Positions 9,641 through 22,800 of a stretch of 64,000 nucleotides of DNA are shown one piece after another. Made by a program: the position numbers and the translations under genes. The DNA comes from Aquila chrysaetos chrysaetos. Its lineage: Eukaryota; Chordata; Aves; Accipitriformes; Accipitridae. Numbering within the stretch: position 1 is the stretch's first letter; each line of letters begins with the position of its first letter. The stretch spans positions 744,001 to 808,000 of the forward strand of contig NW_024470326.1 of the NCBI RefSeq assembly GCF_900496995.4. The letters are read 5' to 3'. Below the pieces are notes generated by a model. The model was not told where the DNA came from, made no database searches, and saw only the letters and a program-made list of their open reading frames with translations.

Positions 9641-11740
9641 AGGATGTTGTCACCTAGCTTCCACTCCAGCATGCATAGGCTGTGAAGCCTTTCCAAGCAA
9701 GGAGTCCAGTCTTTTAGTACTAGGTTTCCATGTGACAAATCTGCCCGTGGCCTTGGTGCCACATCTGAGGTGCTGCAGCCCAAGTGCACACCAAAGGCCA
9801 CAGCCTGGAGCACAGGCAGCAGGAGGCCTGTGTGCCATCCCAGAGCTGTGACATGAGTGGAATAAGAGCTGAGATGCAGAAGGACAGCTCCCACAGCTTT
9901 TGTGGTCAATGGAGATGCACCGTCCTTAGGAGACACTGATGACAGGGAAGACGAGAAGTGCAGGATGACTTGTGTGATGTCAGGGCAGCTCAGATATATG
10001 GATGTTCTCTATGGGACACACAACAGGTTAGGTGGGAGCTTGTGTGTGGGTCAGCTTCTGAATAAAAAAAAGGCCATCCAGTGGGATGCTCACCTGGACC
10101 TGGAACTCCCAGAAGAGGAAGAGCTGCTCAGGGATGTGAAGACTGGTGTCAGACTTGGCCATAGTGACCATGACATTGGAGTCTCCCAGATCCCCAGAGA
10201 TGGGAAGAAGGAGAGTAGCAGAGAGCAGACCCTGCACATCAGGGAATGAGAATTTGGCCGATTGAGGGAACTGGCAGGTGGGGTCTAAGATGGCAGTGTC
10301 AGGGCACTGAGCAGCATCACCTGCGGCCTCCACCCACACCTCTGTCCATGGGCCCAGGAGACCATTGAAGCCTAGGCCTGAGTTTCAGCCCCAGCTTGAT
10401 CCTTGCTGTAGGGCTACTGGTCTCCAGACACAGCCATAGACACAGCCTTGCCTGTCCATGGACCTTGTTGATTCGGACTTGCAGGCTCACTTCCCAGCTT
10501 GATTCTTTATGCGATGCACAATGGAAGGACTCTGTGGCGCTCCAAGTGCCAGACCCCAGCTGATTCATGGAGGCCTCGGGCCTTTCTGCTTCCTTTCTTC
10601 CTGTCATCACTTGGTCAGGTTTTGGGAGGAGAGGAAGGAAAAGCAAGGGTGGTTTCCAGGTGCCAATGACTGAAATGGGGGAGCAGAGCCATCACATGTG
10701 AAGTGATCTAAAGGCTATGCCAGTTCAAAACACTTATCTTCTGCTGCTATCTCAGAGGCCTTAAATCTTCAGCAGGAACCCAGCAGCTCTGAGATCCCTC
10801 CATCTCCCTCTCTTTTAGCAATTAAGCTGATAGGACCCCAGTCACAGGCTTGCTTTCAATTCTGTGTGCAGCCTAAAGCACCCCATTGGTCTGCAGATAT
10901 GCCAGGAAACTTGCATAAGGAACCCACTCCTGTGGAGAAGAAGGTGGATGTTCCCAGGAATCTCAGGAGGCGTGGCATACCCATAGCTGTGCTCAGGGAG
11001 CTCGGTCAAATGCCTCGTCTCCATTTTCTGTAATGGTGGCCTAGATGTCTGGTTCATGTGTCAGCTCTCTCTGTGGCTGCTGACATTTAGTGAGCAACCT
11101 GGTCTGACCTCAGAGCTGGCCCTGCTTGGAGCTGGGCATTGGACTATAGACCACCTGAGCTCCCTTCCACCCTGAATTAGTCCGATGAGAGTATGATGTA
11201 GAGACCCTCGCCTCCAACTCGATCTCTTCTTGTACAGCGTGTGCCAAGGCACAGGCTCCTGGAAGGGCTGGTGGGAGAGAGACTGTTGGGGAGTGTCTAG
11301 TCCAGCCTCCAGGCTGGCTGTGACTTTGAGGAGCAAAGAAGAGCTCCAAAGGTGGAAATCACAACACCACTCCTCCTAGTCCATTTTATTTTTCCTCAGG
11401 CTCAGCCTAAAGCTCCCAAGAGGCAAGTTGTGGCTGTTGCCTCCGTCATATCATTGGCCACTGCAGAAGAGAGCTTGGCTCCACCATCTCTCCAGGTAGC
11501 TGTAGGCTCTTCTTAGGTGGCCCCAGGCCTCCTTCAGCAGGCTGGAGAGGCCCAGTTCCCTCAGACTCTCCTCGCAGCTCGTGCCTTAAGCCCCTCACTC
11601 CACCTTGGCAGACCTCCTCCGGACCTTCTCCAGTTTCTCCCCTCTCCTTTTGAAATGGGAGGCCCACTGGCTCATATGGCATCATCCTGCTGCCCAGGCC
11701 CTTCTCCTCAGAGCACTCCTTAGCCGGCCAGGTCTCTACC
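9641..11740. other. Intergenic DNA; short CR1 ORF2-like piece near 10.07-10.3 kb
   Basis: No gene is supported. Around 10070-10300 the plus strand resembles the CR1 endonuclease region (CACCTGGACCTG..., CTGCTCAGGGATGTGAAG, AGTGACCATGACAT). A segment at 10500-10575 ending CTCCAAGTGCCAGACCCCA recurs near 15990-16060. The remainder shows only short frames without recognisable domains. Confidence 0.45.
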
Positions 11741-11759
11741 CATGCTGCTGCATGGAGTT

Positions 11760-12250
11760 GTTGGGCAGCTTGTGGGTTGGGATAAAACAGATAATAGGTG
11801 AATGAAAAAAGTTTAAAACAAATATAAACCCAACCCAACAGGCAATGCAAAGGCAATGACTTACCACCTCCCACAAGCAGAGTGACACCCAGCCAGTCTC
11901 CCTTCAACAGACACCTTGAATGACAGGAAACTCCACCGCCTTCTTCCTCTGCCCGAGCTTTTATTGCTGAGCATGACATCATATGGTATGGAATATCCCT
12001 CTGGTCAGATGGGGTCAGCTGGCCTGGCTGTGTCCCATTGCCCCTCAACTTCTCACCCACCCCCAGCCTACTCACTGGGAGGGAGCAGAGTGAGAAACAG
12101 AGAAGGCCTTGATACTGTGCAAACACTTTTCAGCAACAGCTACAACGCTGATGTGTTATCAACACTGTTCTAGGCACCAATGCAAAACAGAACACCATAG
12201 GGGCTGCTACGAAGGAAGTGAACCCCACCCCAGCCAGACCTTGGACACTT
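11760..12250 (-). repeat. ERVL-type LTR fragment
   Basis: Read on the minus strand this follows the plan of the bird ERVL LTRs at 26172 and 29965: GTTGATAACACATCAG, CACAGCCAGGCCAGCTGACC, ATTCCATACCATATGATGTCA, an AATAAAAGC promoter-like word and TTTTATCCCAACCCAC near the end. Both ends are degraded, so limits are approximate and no target duplication was found. Confidence 0.65.
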
Positions 12251-12429
12251 GAACCAGGGTCCCAAAAATGGACACAGTAAAGTACAGGTGGTTTGACAAG
12301 TGATGGGCAGGGGAGACAATAATTTCCCTCAGTCTTTGGTGAGGCTCTTCTCTCTACACTCCAGGACACTGCTGGCCACCTCTGCTACCAGGTAGCCCTG
12401 GATCATGTGGATCACTGCTGGATCGTGTT

Positions 12430-13010
12430 TTGCCTTCTGTCCCCCAGCACCACCAGGGCTGTTTCCTCAGAGGTGCTCTCTGGCCAGGCAGTCCCCTTCC
12501 CCTGCCACTGCAGGGTGTTAGTCTATCCCAGGCACAGGACCTGGCCTTTGTCTTTCTTGTATCTCACAACGTTCCTGACAGGACAGTCCTTCTGCCTGTT
12601 AGGTTCCCCTGAATGGCATACCAAGGCACAGGAATGGTCCTCCCAATATAGTGCCTACCAACAAACGTGGTGAGAGTTGCCTCCTCCGGGTCATGGATAC
12701 AGGTGTAAAACTGCACAGCGCCCAGGAGAGTCCCCTGTGCAGCCCCACAATGTGCCAATATGTCCCACTGGCCTCCAGGTACGGTATGGCCCCTTCACCA
12801 CTGCTCTCAGCCTCATCATCCAACTGGTGTTTTGCCCATCTCTTTGTCTATCCATCCAGACTGTAATGTCCTAACTTGAGCAGAAGAATATTGAGGGAGA
12901 CTGTGCCAAAAGTCTTGCTGAAGTGGAGGTAAATAACATCCACCATGCTCCCCTCATGCACAAATGCACTTCCCTCATCATGACAGCAATCAGGTTGGCA
13001 AGGCATGATT
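12430..13010 (-). mobile_element. CR1 LINE fragment
   Basis: Plus-strand words such as CATCCAGACTGTAATGTCCTAACTT, GTCTTGCTGAAGTGGAGGTA and CAAGGCATGATTTACCCTTGGGAAGTCCATGCTGATG are the reverse complement of CR1 polymerase/3' sequence. The same words appear in the CR1 copy near 38.1 kb. The coding frame is destroyed. Confidence 0.65.
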
Positions 13011-15980
13011 TACCCTTGGGAAGTCCATGCTGATGTTGTCCTTTTTTACGTGCCCAGAAATGTCACCCATGAGGAGTCATTCAATGGCACGCTCCTCATC
13101 AAAGTGACCTTGTACAGCCTGTGGTTCCCTGGGTTGCATTCTTGGCCTCTTTAGGAGACGGGCGCAACTTGGGTTTGTCTTCACTCTCAAGAGACCCCTA
13201 CCAATTCCATGACCCTTTACAGAGGACATTCCAAAGAAATATCAGTCTTTCCCTGTGAACTGCGTTACCACTATTCTGCCTGTTCTTTGGTGTATTTAGT
13301 TTCTCTAGTCTTTCATGTAGTTACACCTGTCCTGACAAAATGACCATTTGTGAAAGTCATCTTTTCAGATGCAGGCTGCCTAGGCAAAGGCCCTTTCCAT
13401 TATGCTCCACTTCTCCCCTTGCTCTTTGTTCATTCAGATACCTCTCCCCTATGCAGCTGCTTTGAGCTTCAGGGAGTTAAAAGCTTGCCTGTCTTCCAGT
13501 AGTCTAATAGTCTCTTTAGCCAATTCTTTAATTGTGTTGTATCTAACTTTTTCGTATTCATCAGAAACATTTCTCGTAAGATTATCCCTTGTAGACAGGC
13601 AGCCTCATTAGGGGCAGCTGGACTTTGCATATGGTTGAGGAGTGTGACATTGTTTATGAAACTTGATTATGATTTCTTTGCTTTGCTTGCAAACAGGAAA
13701 AATTCTTCTGGGCCTGTGTGCAGCCAGCTCTCTAAGGAGAGCAGGGGGGAGATGATGCAATGGAGCTGTAACCTCCAGCTGTAGAGATCAGTGGAGAAGT
13801 CTGAGGCAAGGAACAGAGATGTAAGCCCCAGGTGTCCAATGTCAGAAGTGGTGAGGTTTGAGAGGTGAGGAGCAAGGTTGTCCATACAGTGTCAGAGCTC
13901 GAAGGGACTGCTTTTCCTAGCTGTCCAGACCTCCTGAGGAGACACTCTGGATCATTATCACTTGGAGAATGCTTCTATCACCTCTTCTCTAATTGAAAAG
14001 TAAGAAAAACTATTCTTTAAAAGGAAAAAACCATGGGTATAGGTGCAGTTTGAAATCTTCCTCCTTAACTACACTATGAAATTTTTTCTAATTAGCTGTA
14101 CAAGTCTTGAAGACTTGGAGAAAATTGCAGGAAGAAACAAGGCTCGTTAGAACTTTCTGTATTTTAATGAGCCCCATGGTGTGTTTGAGGCTGAGTCCAT
14201 GGACCTCAGCTACTGAGAGCAGACTGAAAGAAACTTCTCAAGAAGTCCAAGTCAGAAGCAAAGTACCTTGAATCATTAATGGACCCCACTGAGGGCCATT
14301 ACTGACAAAGCCTCCCCAGGGACTCGTTAGAGCAGATAACTGGAGGCTGTGATTGCAGGTAGGCAAAAGCACTGTGAAGGTGGCTCTAATGCTGAGAAAA
14401 TATTTGGTTTGTTTTATGCAGCAGAAAGGCCAAGCCCTGATCCCCAGGCCCTGGGGAAGGCAGATCCTGTGCCTCACAGGTGAGTCAGGGCTCTTCCTGG
14501 GGGCAGCAAGATGTGAGGGTGAGCAATGCCAGTGTAGGAAACTGTACAGTGTATCCTGGTTTCCCCAAGCAGGGGTGAGGAAGAAACCAAGTCAAGAGCC
14601 TCAAAACAAGTTTTACCTGGTAGGCCTCAGTGGCAGAAGCTACTGTCAAATCCAAGATGACAATCCCTTGACCTGTTCTGCCTTTCAGCCTTGCCAGAGC
14701 ACTTGGCCATCTCTACTGCAGGCTGTCATAACCTGTCCCATGCTTTACCTCTAAGCAGTGCCTCTGATTTCCTGCTTCACCAGCCCCCAGGGACGGTCCC
14801 TTTTCTGGTCATTCCCTCCATGGCCTTTTCAGGGATGGCCCTCACTGGAGCCCACTAACACGCTCGGAAACTTGGAGGCTTGCTGCTGACTTTGAAGTCT
14901 CTAGGGGCTTCTTCAATCTTTCAGGGTCTGCAGTTCAGGAAGTCAGCACTAGAGGGCTCATTAACATGAAAAACACCCTAACAAGTCCAGTCGCTGTGCA
15001 TCATTTTCCTTTCAGTCTTCAATTTCTGATGTGGTTAATTAGAGCAGTTTCAGGAGTGTAATCAACGGGAAGTGATATGAACACTAAACAACACCAAAAG
15101 AAAGTGTTTATTTTTCTCAACGTTATTTTTCTGCTTATACCTGAATTGATATTATCAGTCTCTAATTGATATGATCCTGTGCATCTCCTAATGCAGTCTA
15201 AATAGATATGAAAATCCAGAGCCTTCATGTTCCACAGCCTATGGTCAGTTTTCATCCCTACCCCCAACCTACCATGTCTCTCATCAGCCACCTGGGACTT
15301 GGAGCAGCCTATTCCAATCTGACCTTCATACCACTGAAGGCTGTAGCTGCATGTTTCAGCCTGTTGGCACCAATTCCAGCTGTTTTACTTGGAGAGACTG
15401 AGAGGCACACAGACACAGAAGGGGTGTTTCTTAATTGCCAACAAGCAAAAACAAAGGCAGGCATAGTTCAGTAAAAAATAGAAGAACATTCCTCCGCTAG
15501 GTATTAAGTCCACATTACATCCCACTGAAACCTGCTTCCTACAGTGGATACCTTAGGCCAAGAGAAAAACACGTTTTGGTTAGTCACAGATGCCAGGACC
15601 TCCCCAAAAGTTCCCTGTCCTTGACTTTGTTTTTTGTCCATACTCGCTCTTTGCAGACAGCGGGTCACACACTGAAGTCACGAGCTCCCTCAACTCACAG
15701 AGGGAGCAAAGAGACAAAGGGAAGGAAAATGCTCCCTTCTGAAGAGCCAAATCTGCACCAACCAACCCCAACATATCTGGGTTACAGGAACGTCTTCAAG
15801 CAGACTCTACATCATCTAGACACACTTGGTTTTCATTCGCTGCTTGGTAAATTACAGGTACCTCCCTTGTAGGTGAAGGGTGGGATGAGAGCGATCACCT
15901 CTCACACTAGACATTATTTCTTTGCTATCAAGCAATGTCCAAAACTGGTAGCACTTCCCACCTATCATCCCTTTTTTGAG
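13011..15980. other. Intergenic DNA with an imperfect inverted repeat (14.16-14.99 kb)
   Basis: No gene seen. About 14160-14340 and 14765-14990 are inverted relatives of one another; both share words with 26760-27010 (GAAGTCCAAGTCAGAAGCAAA, CTTCCTGCTTCACCA, AGGGCTCATTA). This suggests an unclassified dispersed repeat or an old duplicated piece of the receptor cluster. Confidence 0.4.
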
Positions 15981-15984
15981 GTGG

Positions 15985-16350
15985 CCAAATCTTTATGGGC
16001 TATACAATGGCATAACATCGTGGCCCTCCAAGTGCCAGACCCCAACCGATACACCACAGAGGCCAGAGCACAGCTGATGAAAGGAAATGCCATTCCTATC
16101 TGATAACCTGATAAACTTCTCCAATGCAATGGCTGCCTTGGTAGATGAGTAAGGCTTTTGACACTGTCTCCCATAAAATCCTCGTAGAGAAGCTGCTGAA
16201 GCACAGGCTGGATGAACAGACAGTGAGGTGGATTGAAAACTGGCTGAGTGGCCGGCCCACAATGGTGGTCAGTGGCACGAGGTCTCCCTGGAGGCCGGTC
16301 ACCAGTGGTGCACTGCAGGGGTCAATACTGGGTCCAGTCCTGTCCCTTCA
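15985..16350 (+). mobile_element. CR1 LINE ORF2 (reverse transcriptase) fragment
   Basis: Translation from 16145 gives SKAFDTVSHKILVEKLLKH, then WIENWLSGR and GALQGSILGP: the CR1 reverse transcriptase motif around its first catalytic Asp and the following palm region. The fragment is about 70 residues, bounded by stops, and not functional. Confidence 0.85.
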
Positions 16351-16359
16351 AACCTCAAC

Positions 16360-18880
16360 TCTACTGTAGTTTTGTGGTCCTGTGATACCCTTTCAGGAAA
16401 ATCAGTGCTGCCGGGCACCTCTCTGAAGTGTCAGCACCCATGAATCAGCAGGCATTCTCCATCTCCTAGGCATGCACACAGCATGGAAAAAAAAATCTCT
16501 TTCATCCCTGACTTGCAGAAGAGGGGTCTTGCTTCCTGACATCTTCCCAGGACACACCTCCTCCTCTTCCCCATCCACAGACATCCACTGCTTTCCTTTT
16601 CTGGCCTCAGAGAGGGTTTCAGGATTTGCTAAAGCCATCGGCCACATCCTTGTTTCTCGCTGACATCCCTCGACCCTCTCTCTGAGCCCTACACACGGCC
16701 AATCAATGAGTGCTGCTCAGAGCTGCTCGCTCTTCAGAAGAGGCCTTGAGATTCCTGCATATTCCTGGTGCTTATTAACGATCTTCCTGACTCCCTCCAG
16801 AGCTCATGGCAAACATAGTTGTCTACAACAGGGCCTTTATGACCATCTTTTATGAAATCATTGTCTTTTTAAGATCTCTGCAGAAAGAGTAGCTACAGAA
16901 AAACACCTAATACAGAAAAACAGAGGCTGAATGAAGTGCCAGGAAGAACCAAGTGAGCAACACCCAAGGCTGCGGCTTCCTGGCAAGGAGTCTTTCCTGT
17001 TTGTCACCTTTTCTCGTGAAAGAAACAGGAAAACTGTCCATCCCATGGAGCTCTGCAGAAGGAAGTTGGAGCTGTACGTTGTGTGAGGGGATACAAGCAG
17101 GATCAGCAGGTAGAAAAGACTTTGGTAGGGAAGGCTTTACGAGGGAGCACCCTGACTTCACCCAGATAAAAAAGACCAAGTAGTGTGCTGACATGATGGT
17201 TAGAAGTGTTCCAGGATAAAAGTGTGGATGAGAGCAGGTGGGAGAGATTTGGTTTGCAGAGGTTTGAGGTAGCACTTTCCGTGTCTGAGCAGCCTGAGGT
17301 TTGGAGCCAGGGGAAAATACAGAAGCTCTCAAGGACCTTTTGGAATTAGTGGAACTATCACTACTAGCAGTAACAGGAAAGCGCTGAAAGGGAACTCCTT
17401 AGTATTCTCGATGATGAACTAGAGCTTTTTAATTTTCTTGCTACTTGAGAAAATAGCTATGAGTTCTCAGTGATGAGCCTCTGGTATGCAATTCTGAGAA
17501 CAAGCGTCCATGATGGCACCTCCTGGCAGCTGCTTCATGGCCCCTGTCAGCGCCCTGTCCCTGTGCTGGCCCAGCCCCACTGCCATACACGGTCCCAGCC
17601 CCACTCTGCAGGCACAGCACGGGAAAGGGGAGAGTCGGGGTGGGAAAGCTTCCCCCATTTGTGATTTATGACCCTCCTATTTTTGCAGCTGCCCCAGCGC
17701 CCGACCCCTGCCCTGCCCCAGCCTTGTCCCATGTGGAGCTTTGCAGACAGCTCTGCGCCAGGGTCTGCCAGGGTCTGGGGAAGGAGCGAGGCTGGGCAGG
17801 GCTGTCCGTTCCCCCACACCAGCCCTTGGGCCACCAGGGGTGGAGGTGGCCTCACAGCCAAACTTACCTGTAAACCTGGAATAACTGGCAAGTGCTGGAC
17901 ATGGCCAAAAGAGATGTTGGGAGTGATGAAGACCCCGAGCCACCTTCCCTGTCTGACCACACCGCAAGGGCACCGACCGGCCTCTTCTGTGCTCTGCACC
18001 TGCGTGTCTTCCATGCTTGCCGCAAGCCCTGCCTCTGCACCACAAACCCCCGGTGTGAGTCCTTGCTCTGCATGGTCACACACTGCAAGCTACACACTGA
18101 TATTTTCTCTCCTGGGTGCTTTCCAGCCCAGACCAGCTCCCCCTAAACTCTTCCCACTTCCCTTAACCTCTCTGCACCTCCCCTGCCCTCTCCCCAGCAC
18201 AGCCCAGTCTGGCATGGCCCCACACCAGTGCCCACCACAGGGTGCGCAGAGCTCTGGGCACTCACCCCACCCCCAGACCCTCTGAAGGGCACACCAGCTC
18301 CTCGGGGGCGGAGAGTGGTGAGCCCAGGGCTGGGGGGCATCTGTGGCACAAGGCATGGGGAGATCCACTTGTATGATGGAAATGCTGCAATGGAAGCCAG
18401 CTCTGTCACACAAGTGCCCACTGCCTCCTTGCCTGCCACAGGCCTGCCACACAGCAGGACTGTGTTCCACCAACCAAAGGGTTCAGAAGGAAAGCATGCA
18501 AGTGGGAAGAGAGCAGCTCGGGAAAGACCAAGCGCTGGTGCTCCCTGGCACTGCTGCTGTGCCGGGACTCTTTTCTTCTTCCCCTCTGCACACAGGCACT
18601 GCTCCCTGCAGCTGCAGAGAAGGTCTTGGAGGAAGGATCTCAGAAGAACAAGTCACTGCAGGGCCCTTTATTTTGTTTAAACACACAGAGGGCATAGCTC
18701 ATTTGCCAGCCTCCAGGACACAAAATCTGGATCGACTGTGAATTAGAAACCAGAGGAAGACAGACATTTCTTTGTGGAAATCTTTCAGATAAGTAAAAGA
18801 AAGTGAAATAGAAGAAATAAAAACCACACCCAAAATCACCATAAAAAGACCAGCAAAGACAGGTTTGGTCTGCAAAGAGA
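16360..18880. other. Intergenic DNA; segment duplicated at 27.7-28.2 kb
   Basis: 16470-17000 is a direct, diverged copy of about 27660-28230. Shared words include CCATCTTCCCAGGACA-like text, GGATTTGCTAAAGCCAT, CTCCCTCCAGAGCTCATG and TGCAGAAAGAGTAG. 17460-18700 is GC-rich with several overlapping frames on both strands, none with a recognisable domain or clear coding signature. Confidence 0.45.
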
Positions 18881-18888
18881 TATAAGTA

Positions 18889-19839
18889 CTATGCAGAAGA
18901 CAAGAGGCAGTTTATTCCTACTGAAAAGCATCCAGTGATTAGTTTTCTCAGGGCATCCTTGATCTCATGGTTTCTCATGCTGTAGATGAGGGGGTTCAAG
19001 GCTGGAGGCACCACGAGTACAGAACTGCCACCAGCAGGTCCAGGGATGGGGAGGAGATGGAGGGGGGCTTCAGGTAGGCAAAAGTGCCAGTGCTTATAAA
19101 CAAGGAGACCACAGCCAGGTGAGGGAGGCAGGTGGAAAAGGCTTTGTGTGTCCCTGCTCAGAGGGGACCCTCAGCACAGCCCTGAAGATCTGCCCATAGG
19201 ACAGCACAATGAAAACAAAACCCACAACAGCTAAAAAGAAAGAAACTACAAGTACCCCAACTTCCCTGAGGTAGGCATCTGAGCAGGAGAGCTTGAGGAT
19301 CTGGGGGATTTCACAGAAGAACTGGTCCACAGCATTGCCTTGGCAGAGGGGTACTGAAAATGTACTGGCAGTGTGCAGCACAGCATAGAGGAACCCACTG
19401 CCCCAGGCAGCTGCTGCCATGTGGACACAAGCTCTGCTGCCCAGGAGGGTCCCGTAGTGCAGGGGTTTGCAGATGGCAACGTAGCGGTCGTAGGCCATGA
19501 CAGTGAGAAGAAAATACTCTGCTGAGATCAAAAAGAATAACAGAAAGACCTGGGCAGCACATCCTGGGTAGGTGATGGCCCTGGTGTCCCAGAGGGAGTT
19601 GGCCATGGCTTTGGGGACAGTGGTGGAGATGGAGCCTAGGTCAAGCAGGAGAGGTTGAGGAGGAAGAAGTACATGGGGGTGTGGAGGCGGTGGTCACAGG
19701 CTATGGCGGTGATGATGAGGCCGTTGGCCAGGAGGGCAGCCAGGTAGATGCCCAGGAAGAGCCAGAAGTGCAAGAGCTGCAGCTCCCGCTGTCTGCAAAC
19801 GCCAGGAGAGAACTCAGCGATGGAGCTGCCGTTGGACAT
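18889..19839 (-). pseudogene. OR14-like olfactory receptor A (three frameshifts)
   Basis: Odorant-sensing seven-helix GPCR of the plasma membrane. The start is Met at 19839 (MSNGSS, with an N-glycosylation-type site). Recognisable parts: TM1-2 with [11 protein letters not shown]3 end [32 protein letters not shown] in the second extracellular loop, SYGQIFRAVLRVPS at the end of TM5, and TM7 NPLIYSMRNHEI. The reading shifts near 19616-19640, near 19140-19150 (one base missing) and near 19000 (one G missing). Total length is close to normal. This may be a young pseudogene or a real gene with sequence errors. Receptors of this wording form the bird-expanded OR14 group. Confidence 0.88.
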
Positions 19840-19869
19840 TTTCTTCCTCTGGGCATGGGGTGCTTTCAA

Positions 19870-22800
19870 AGTAGAAAAAAGACAGGAAGAGTCAGGGCAT
19901 TATTCTCTGAGCAATATCAAAGCCATTTCCCATAGACCCTCCCACTCTCACACAGGCAGACCCTTTTACTTTTCTTAGGAGACCTTCCTTCAGGCCTGTG
20001 GCTGGAGCCCTGCTTGGTGCTGGCCGAGCGTGCAATGAAGAGCAGGGCCTCTGCCCATGGGCTCTTGAGAAGTCAGCCCTGCTCTGCAGCAGTGGGTTCA
20101 TGGGATCGGTGCAGGCAGGGGCCAGTCTGGTGTTTGACTTTGTCAGCTGAATCCACTCCTAACGCAGAAGGGGTTGTCAGCACCTGCACTCCCATGATAA
20201 GGACCCAGGAAGGTAAAAATAGTTTTAGAGTTCTAGGGTTTTTTACAGCTGCCTATATCGCCCCTGGGGAGTTTTTTAGATCTCGGAAGCCTTCAGCATT
20301 TCTGCTGCAGTCTGGGAGAACAGCATGAGCCAGGCAAGTCAGGAGGATTGCCTGTGGCTTAGTGCAGAGAGAGGGGGCTGCTCTGTCCTTCTGTCTAGTT
20401 CCCACTTCCACTGTGCTTGCACCTGTCTGAGGTGGAGGGTGATCACGCTCCCATATTTTACTGAAAAGCCACCAGACACTGCTGAGAGCAGAGACATCCA
20501 CTGCAGACCACCAAATGTCTCACCCTTTCTCAAAGTCACAGCACCCTGCTTCTAGCAAGGACACACTGGGCTCATTTCACCAGCCCAAGAGCATTTCAGT
20601 CATAGCATCTCTGTGCTTCTCCATGGGGCTTTCCGATAACAGAAAGCTGCTGTGAGACAGGTTTGCATCCTGCAGGGCAGCTCACAGCTTGAAGGACGCT
20701 CTGAGGTGACAGCCAAGTGACCTACTGTGCTGGCATCTCTGTAAGGGAGAATCAGCTCTTTCCCCAGCCCCACAGACAGCATTGAGCATAACCCCTCAGA
20801 TGAGAGGAAAGCTGGGACACTTCTTCCCATGGACACAGCTGCATGGGAGGACCCACAAGACCAGTGTGTGACTCTGCAGCTGAAACTCCCATCCCCAGAG
20901 AGCCTGACAGCAGAAACAAGGTAACAGTAACACAGACAAGTGGAGAACCAAGGAAAAAAGCAGTGATGGTCTGTCTCAGAGAGGTAAAGGGAGAGGCAGC
21001 AGGGAAATCAGGAAAGAGTTACCCTTCCCCAGCTGTGCATGCCACCTCCCAGGCACCAGCACAGCCAGGCAGTTGTTCTCAGTCCCTGTGCTCTACTTCA
21101 GGAGGCTCCTATCAGACTGACTGATCCCTCAGAGTTACAGCTCCCGAGTCTCAGTGAGCTGTTCAAGCATGACAGCTCCTTTTCCATTTCTCCCAAAACT
21201 CCCCAAGAGTAGAAAAGAAAACACAAACTCAGGAAAGGTCCTTAACTTTATAGCAATCCCTGCTTTGAGCTTCCCCTTGAAAAGTGGCCTCAGAAATGCC
21301 CCGGGGCTGATCTGGAGCTGTGAGCAGCCCCGATCCACACACCCTCTTGTCAGCTGCAGGACCCTGCCCTGCTGCGAGTTGCTTCTTCCACCCACAGCTT
21401 CTCCCCACTCTGCTGTTGGAGCTCCCCAGGCAGGCTGAGTACTTACCCTGACCAGCGGCAGAGCCCCTGCCCCAGCACACAGCCCCCTGGGGTGCAGGGA
21501 CCCTGCTCAGCAGGACAGCCCTGGGCACCCCTGGCTGCACACCCAGCTTCACACTCCGCAGCCATCCCCGGGTGAAGGCAGCTGACATGCCCTGTCCCTC
21601 TGAGGGTGCAGCAGGGAACCTCTGCTCCAAAGCGCGTCCTTTTTCTCTGCACTGCACAAACTGTGAGAGTCCTCCTGACAGATCCCATAGGCTGTGGGAT
21701 GTGCCAGCTTAGGAGGTCATTCCAGGAACCATAGCTGCATTGCCCTGCAGCCAGAGACTTACCCTGTGAAGGGCTGTGAAGATTTTTCTCCAGGTCAGCT
21801 CTCTCTCTCCTCCCACCCCAGACTGCCTTTAACTCTCTCTCTGCCTCACTCCTCTCCCCTCGGTGCCTGCAGGCAGTGCCCTCAGCCCTGCTGCGCTTTG
21901 CAGAGGAGCTGCTCCTGGGCAGAGCTGTCTCTCTGAAATGCTGCCTGCTTGCCAGGAGCTCCCTCCACCCAGGAGCCCAGCCCAGCTCAGCAGCAGAGGA
22001 CCAGCCCAAGGCAGCACTTTCTCTGCCCCCTCTGGGCTCCCTCCTGGTGTCCCTGGGGCTCAGGGGAACCTGCTGGGAAACAGGCTGAAGCAATCACTGA
22101 TGTTGCCTCCCTCAGCTAGGGAGAGACACTTCTTTCCTGAAATAAAATTCTCCTCTCAGAGACAAACTTCCATCTACATGCCACGTTTTTTGGTCATATT
22201 GTTAGACAGGATCCCCAGAGAGAGGCAGCAGGGATCTCCTTTACCCTGCTGAGGGAAGGGATCCATGGGTCAATGGAGGCAAATCATCCTGCCTTTCTAC
22301 TCATGGCATTGGAAGGAGGCTCAGCTCCCTCCCATGCACACCACAAAGCCACAGGAGGTGGGATTCCTCTTGCCTCAGTTCAGGTGTGAGCAAAATAGAC
22401 ACCTGCATGTGAGCTCCTTGTCTCAGCTCCCATCTGAATTAAGGGAGAGCAAAGGCAGGAGTCAGGTGTTCAGATGCAAATCCCTGGTGACATTTGAACG
22501 GCCAGAGGTGGTCCAAGATACATGTAGGTAACAGCAAACTGTAACGGAGAAGTTCATAGAGACAGGGCAACATCTTGGGAATCATGTATGAGCCTGGGGA
22601 AATTCCTTTGGCCAAGTGACATGGCAGCTTATGCCCAACTAAAGGCCAAAAGAACCTTTTCCTACTATTTCTTCTGGCACTTGACACAGGTATTCATATG
22701 AACGCTGCAGTCATGTACCATAGCGAGAGCTGGGTCTCTCTCTTTTCCATCAGCTGAATTTACTGTACCACCACTGACTGTAATAGCATGTGTCCCAGGT

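Noticed and set aside
9496..9936. 146-codon minus-strand frame
   Set aside because: It starts beyond the CR1 fragment and runs into it; no recognisable protein.
11446..12126. 226-codon minus-strand frame
   Set aside because: It runs across an ERVL-type LTR in U3-like non-coding sequence; no domain.
17547..18473. Overlapping frames up to 205 codons on both strands
   Set aside because: GC-rich DNA with few stops; no domain, no conserved counterpart, and several strands and frames open at once.
21229..22252. Frames up to 216 codons upstream of receptor A
   Set aside because: Same reason: GC-rich, overlapping on both strands, no recognisable motif. A non-coding receptor exon is possible but cannot be shown.
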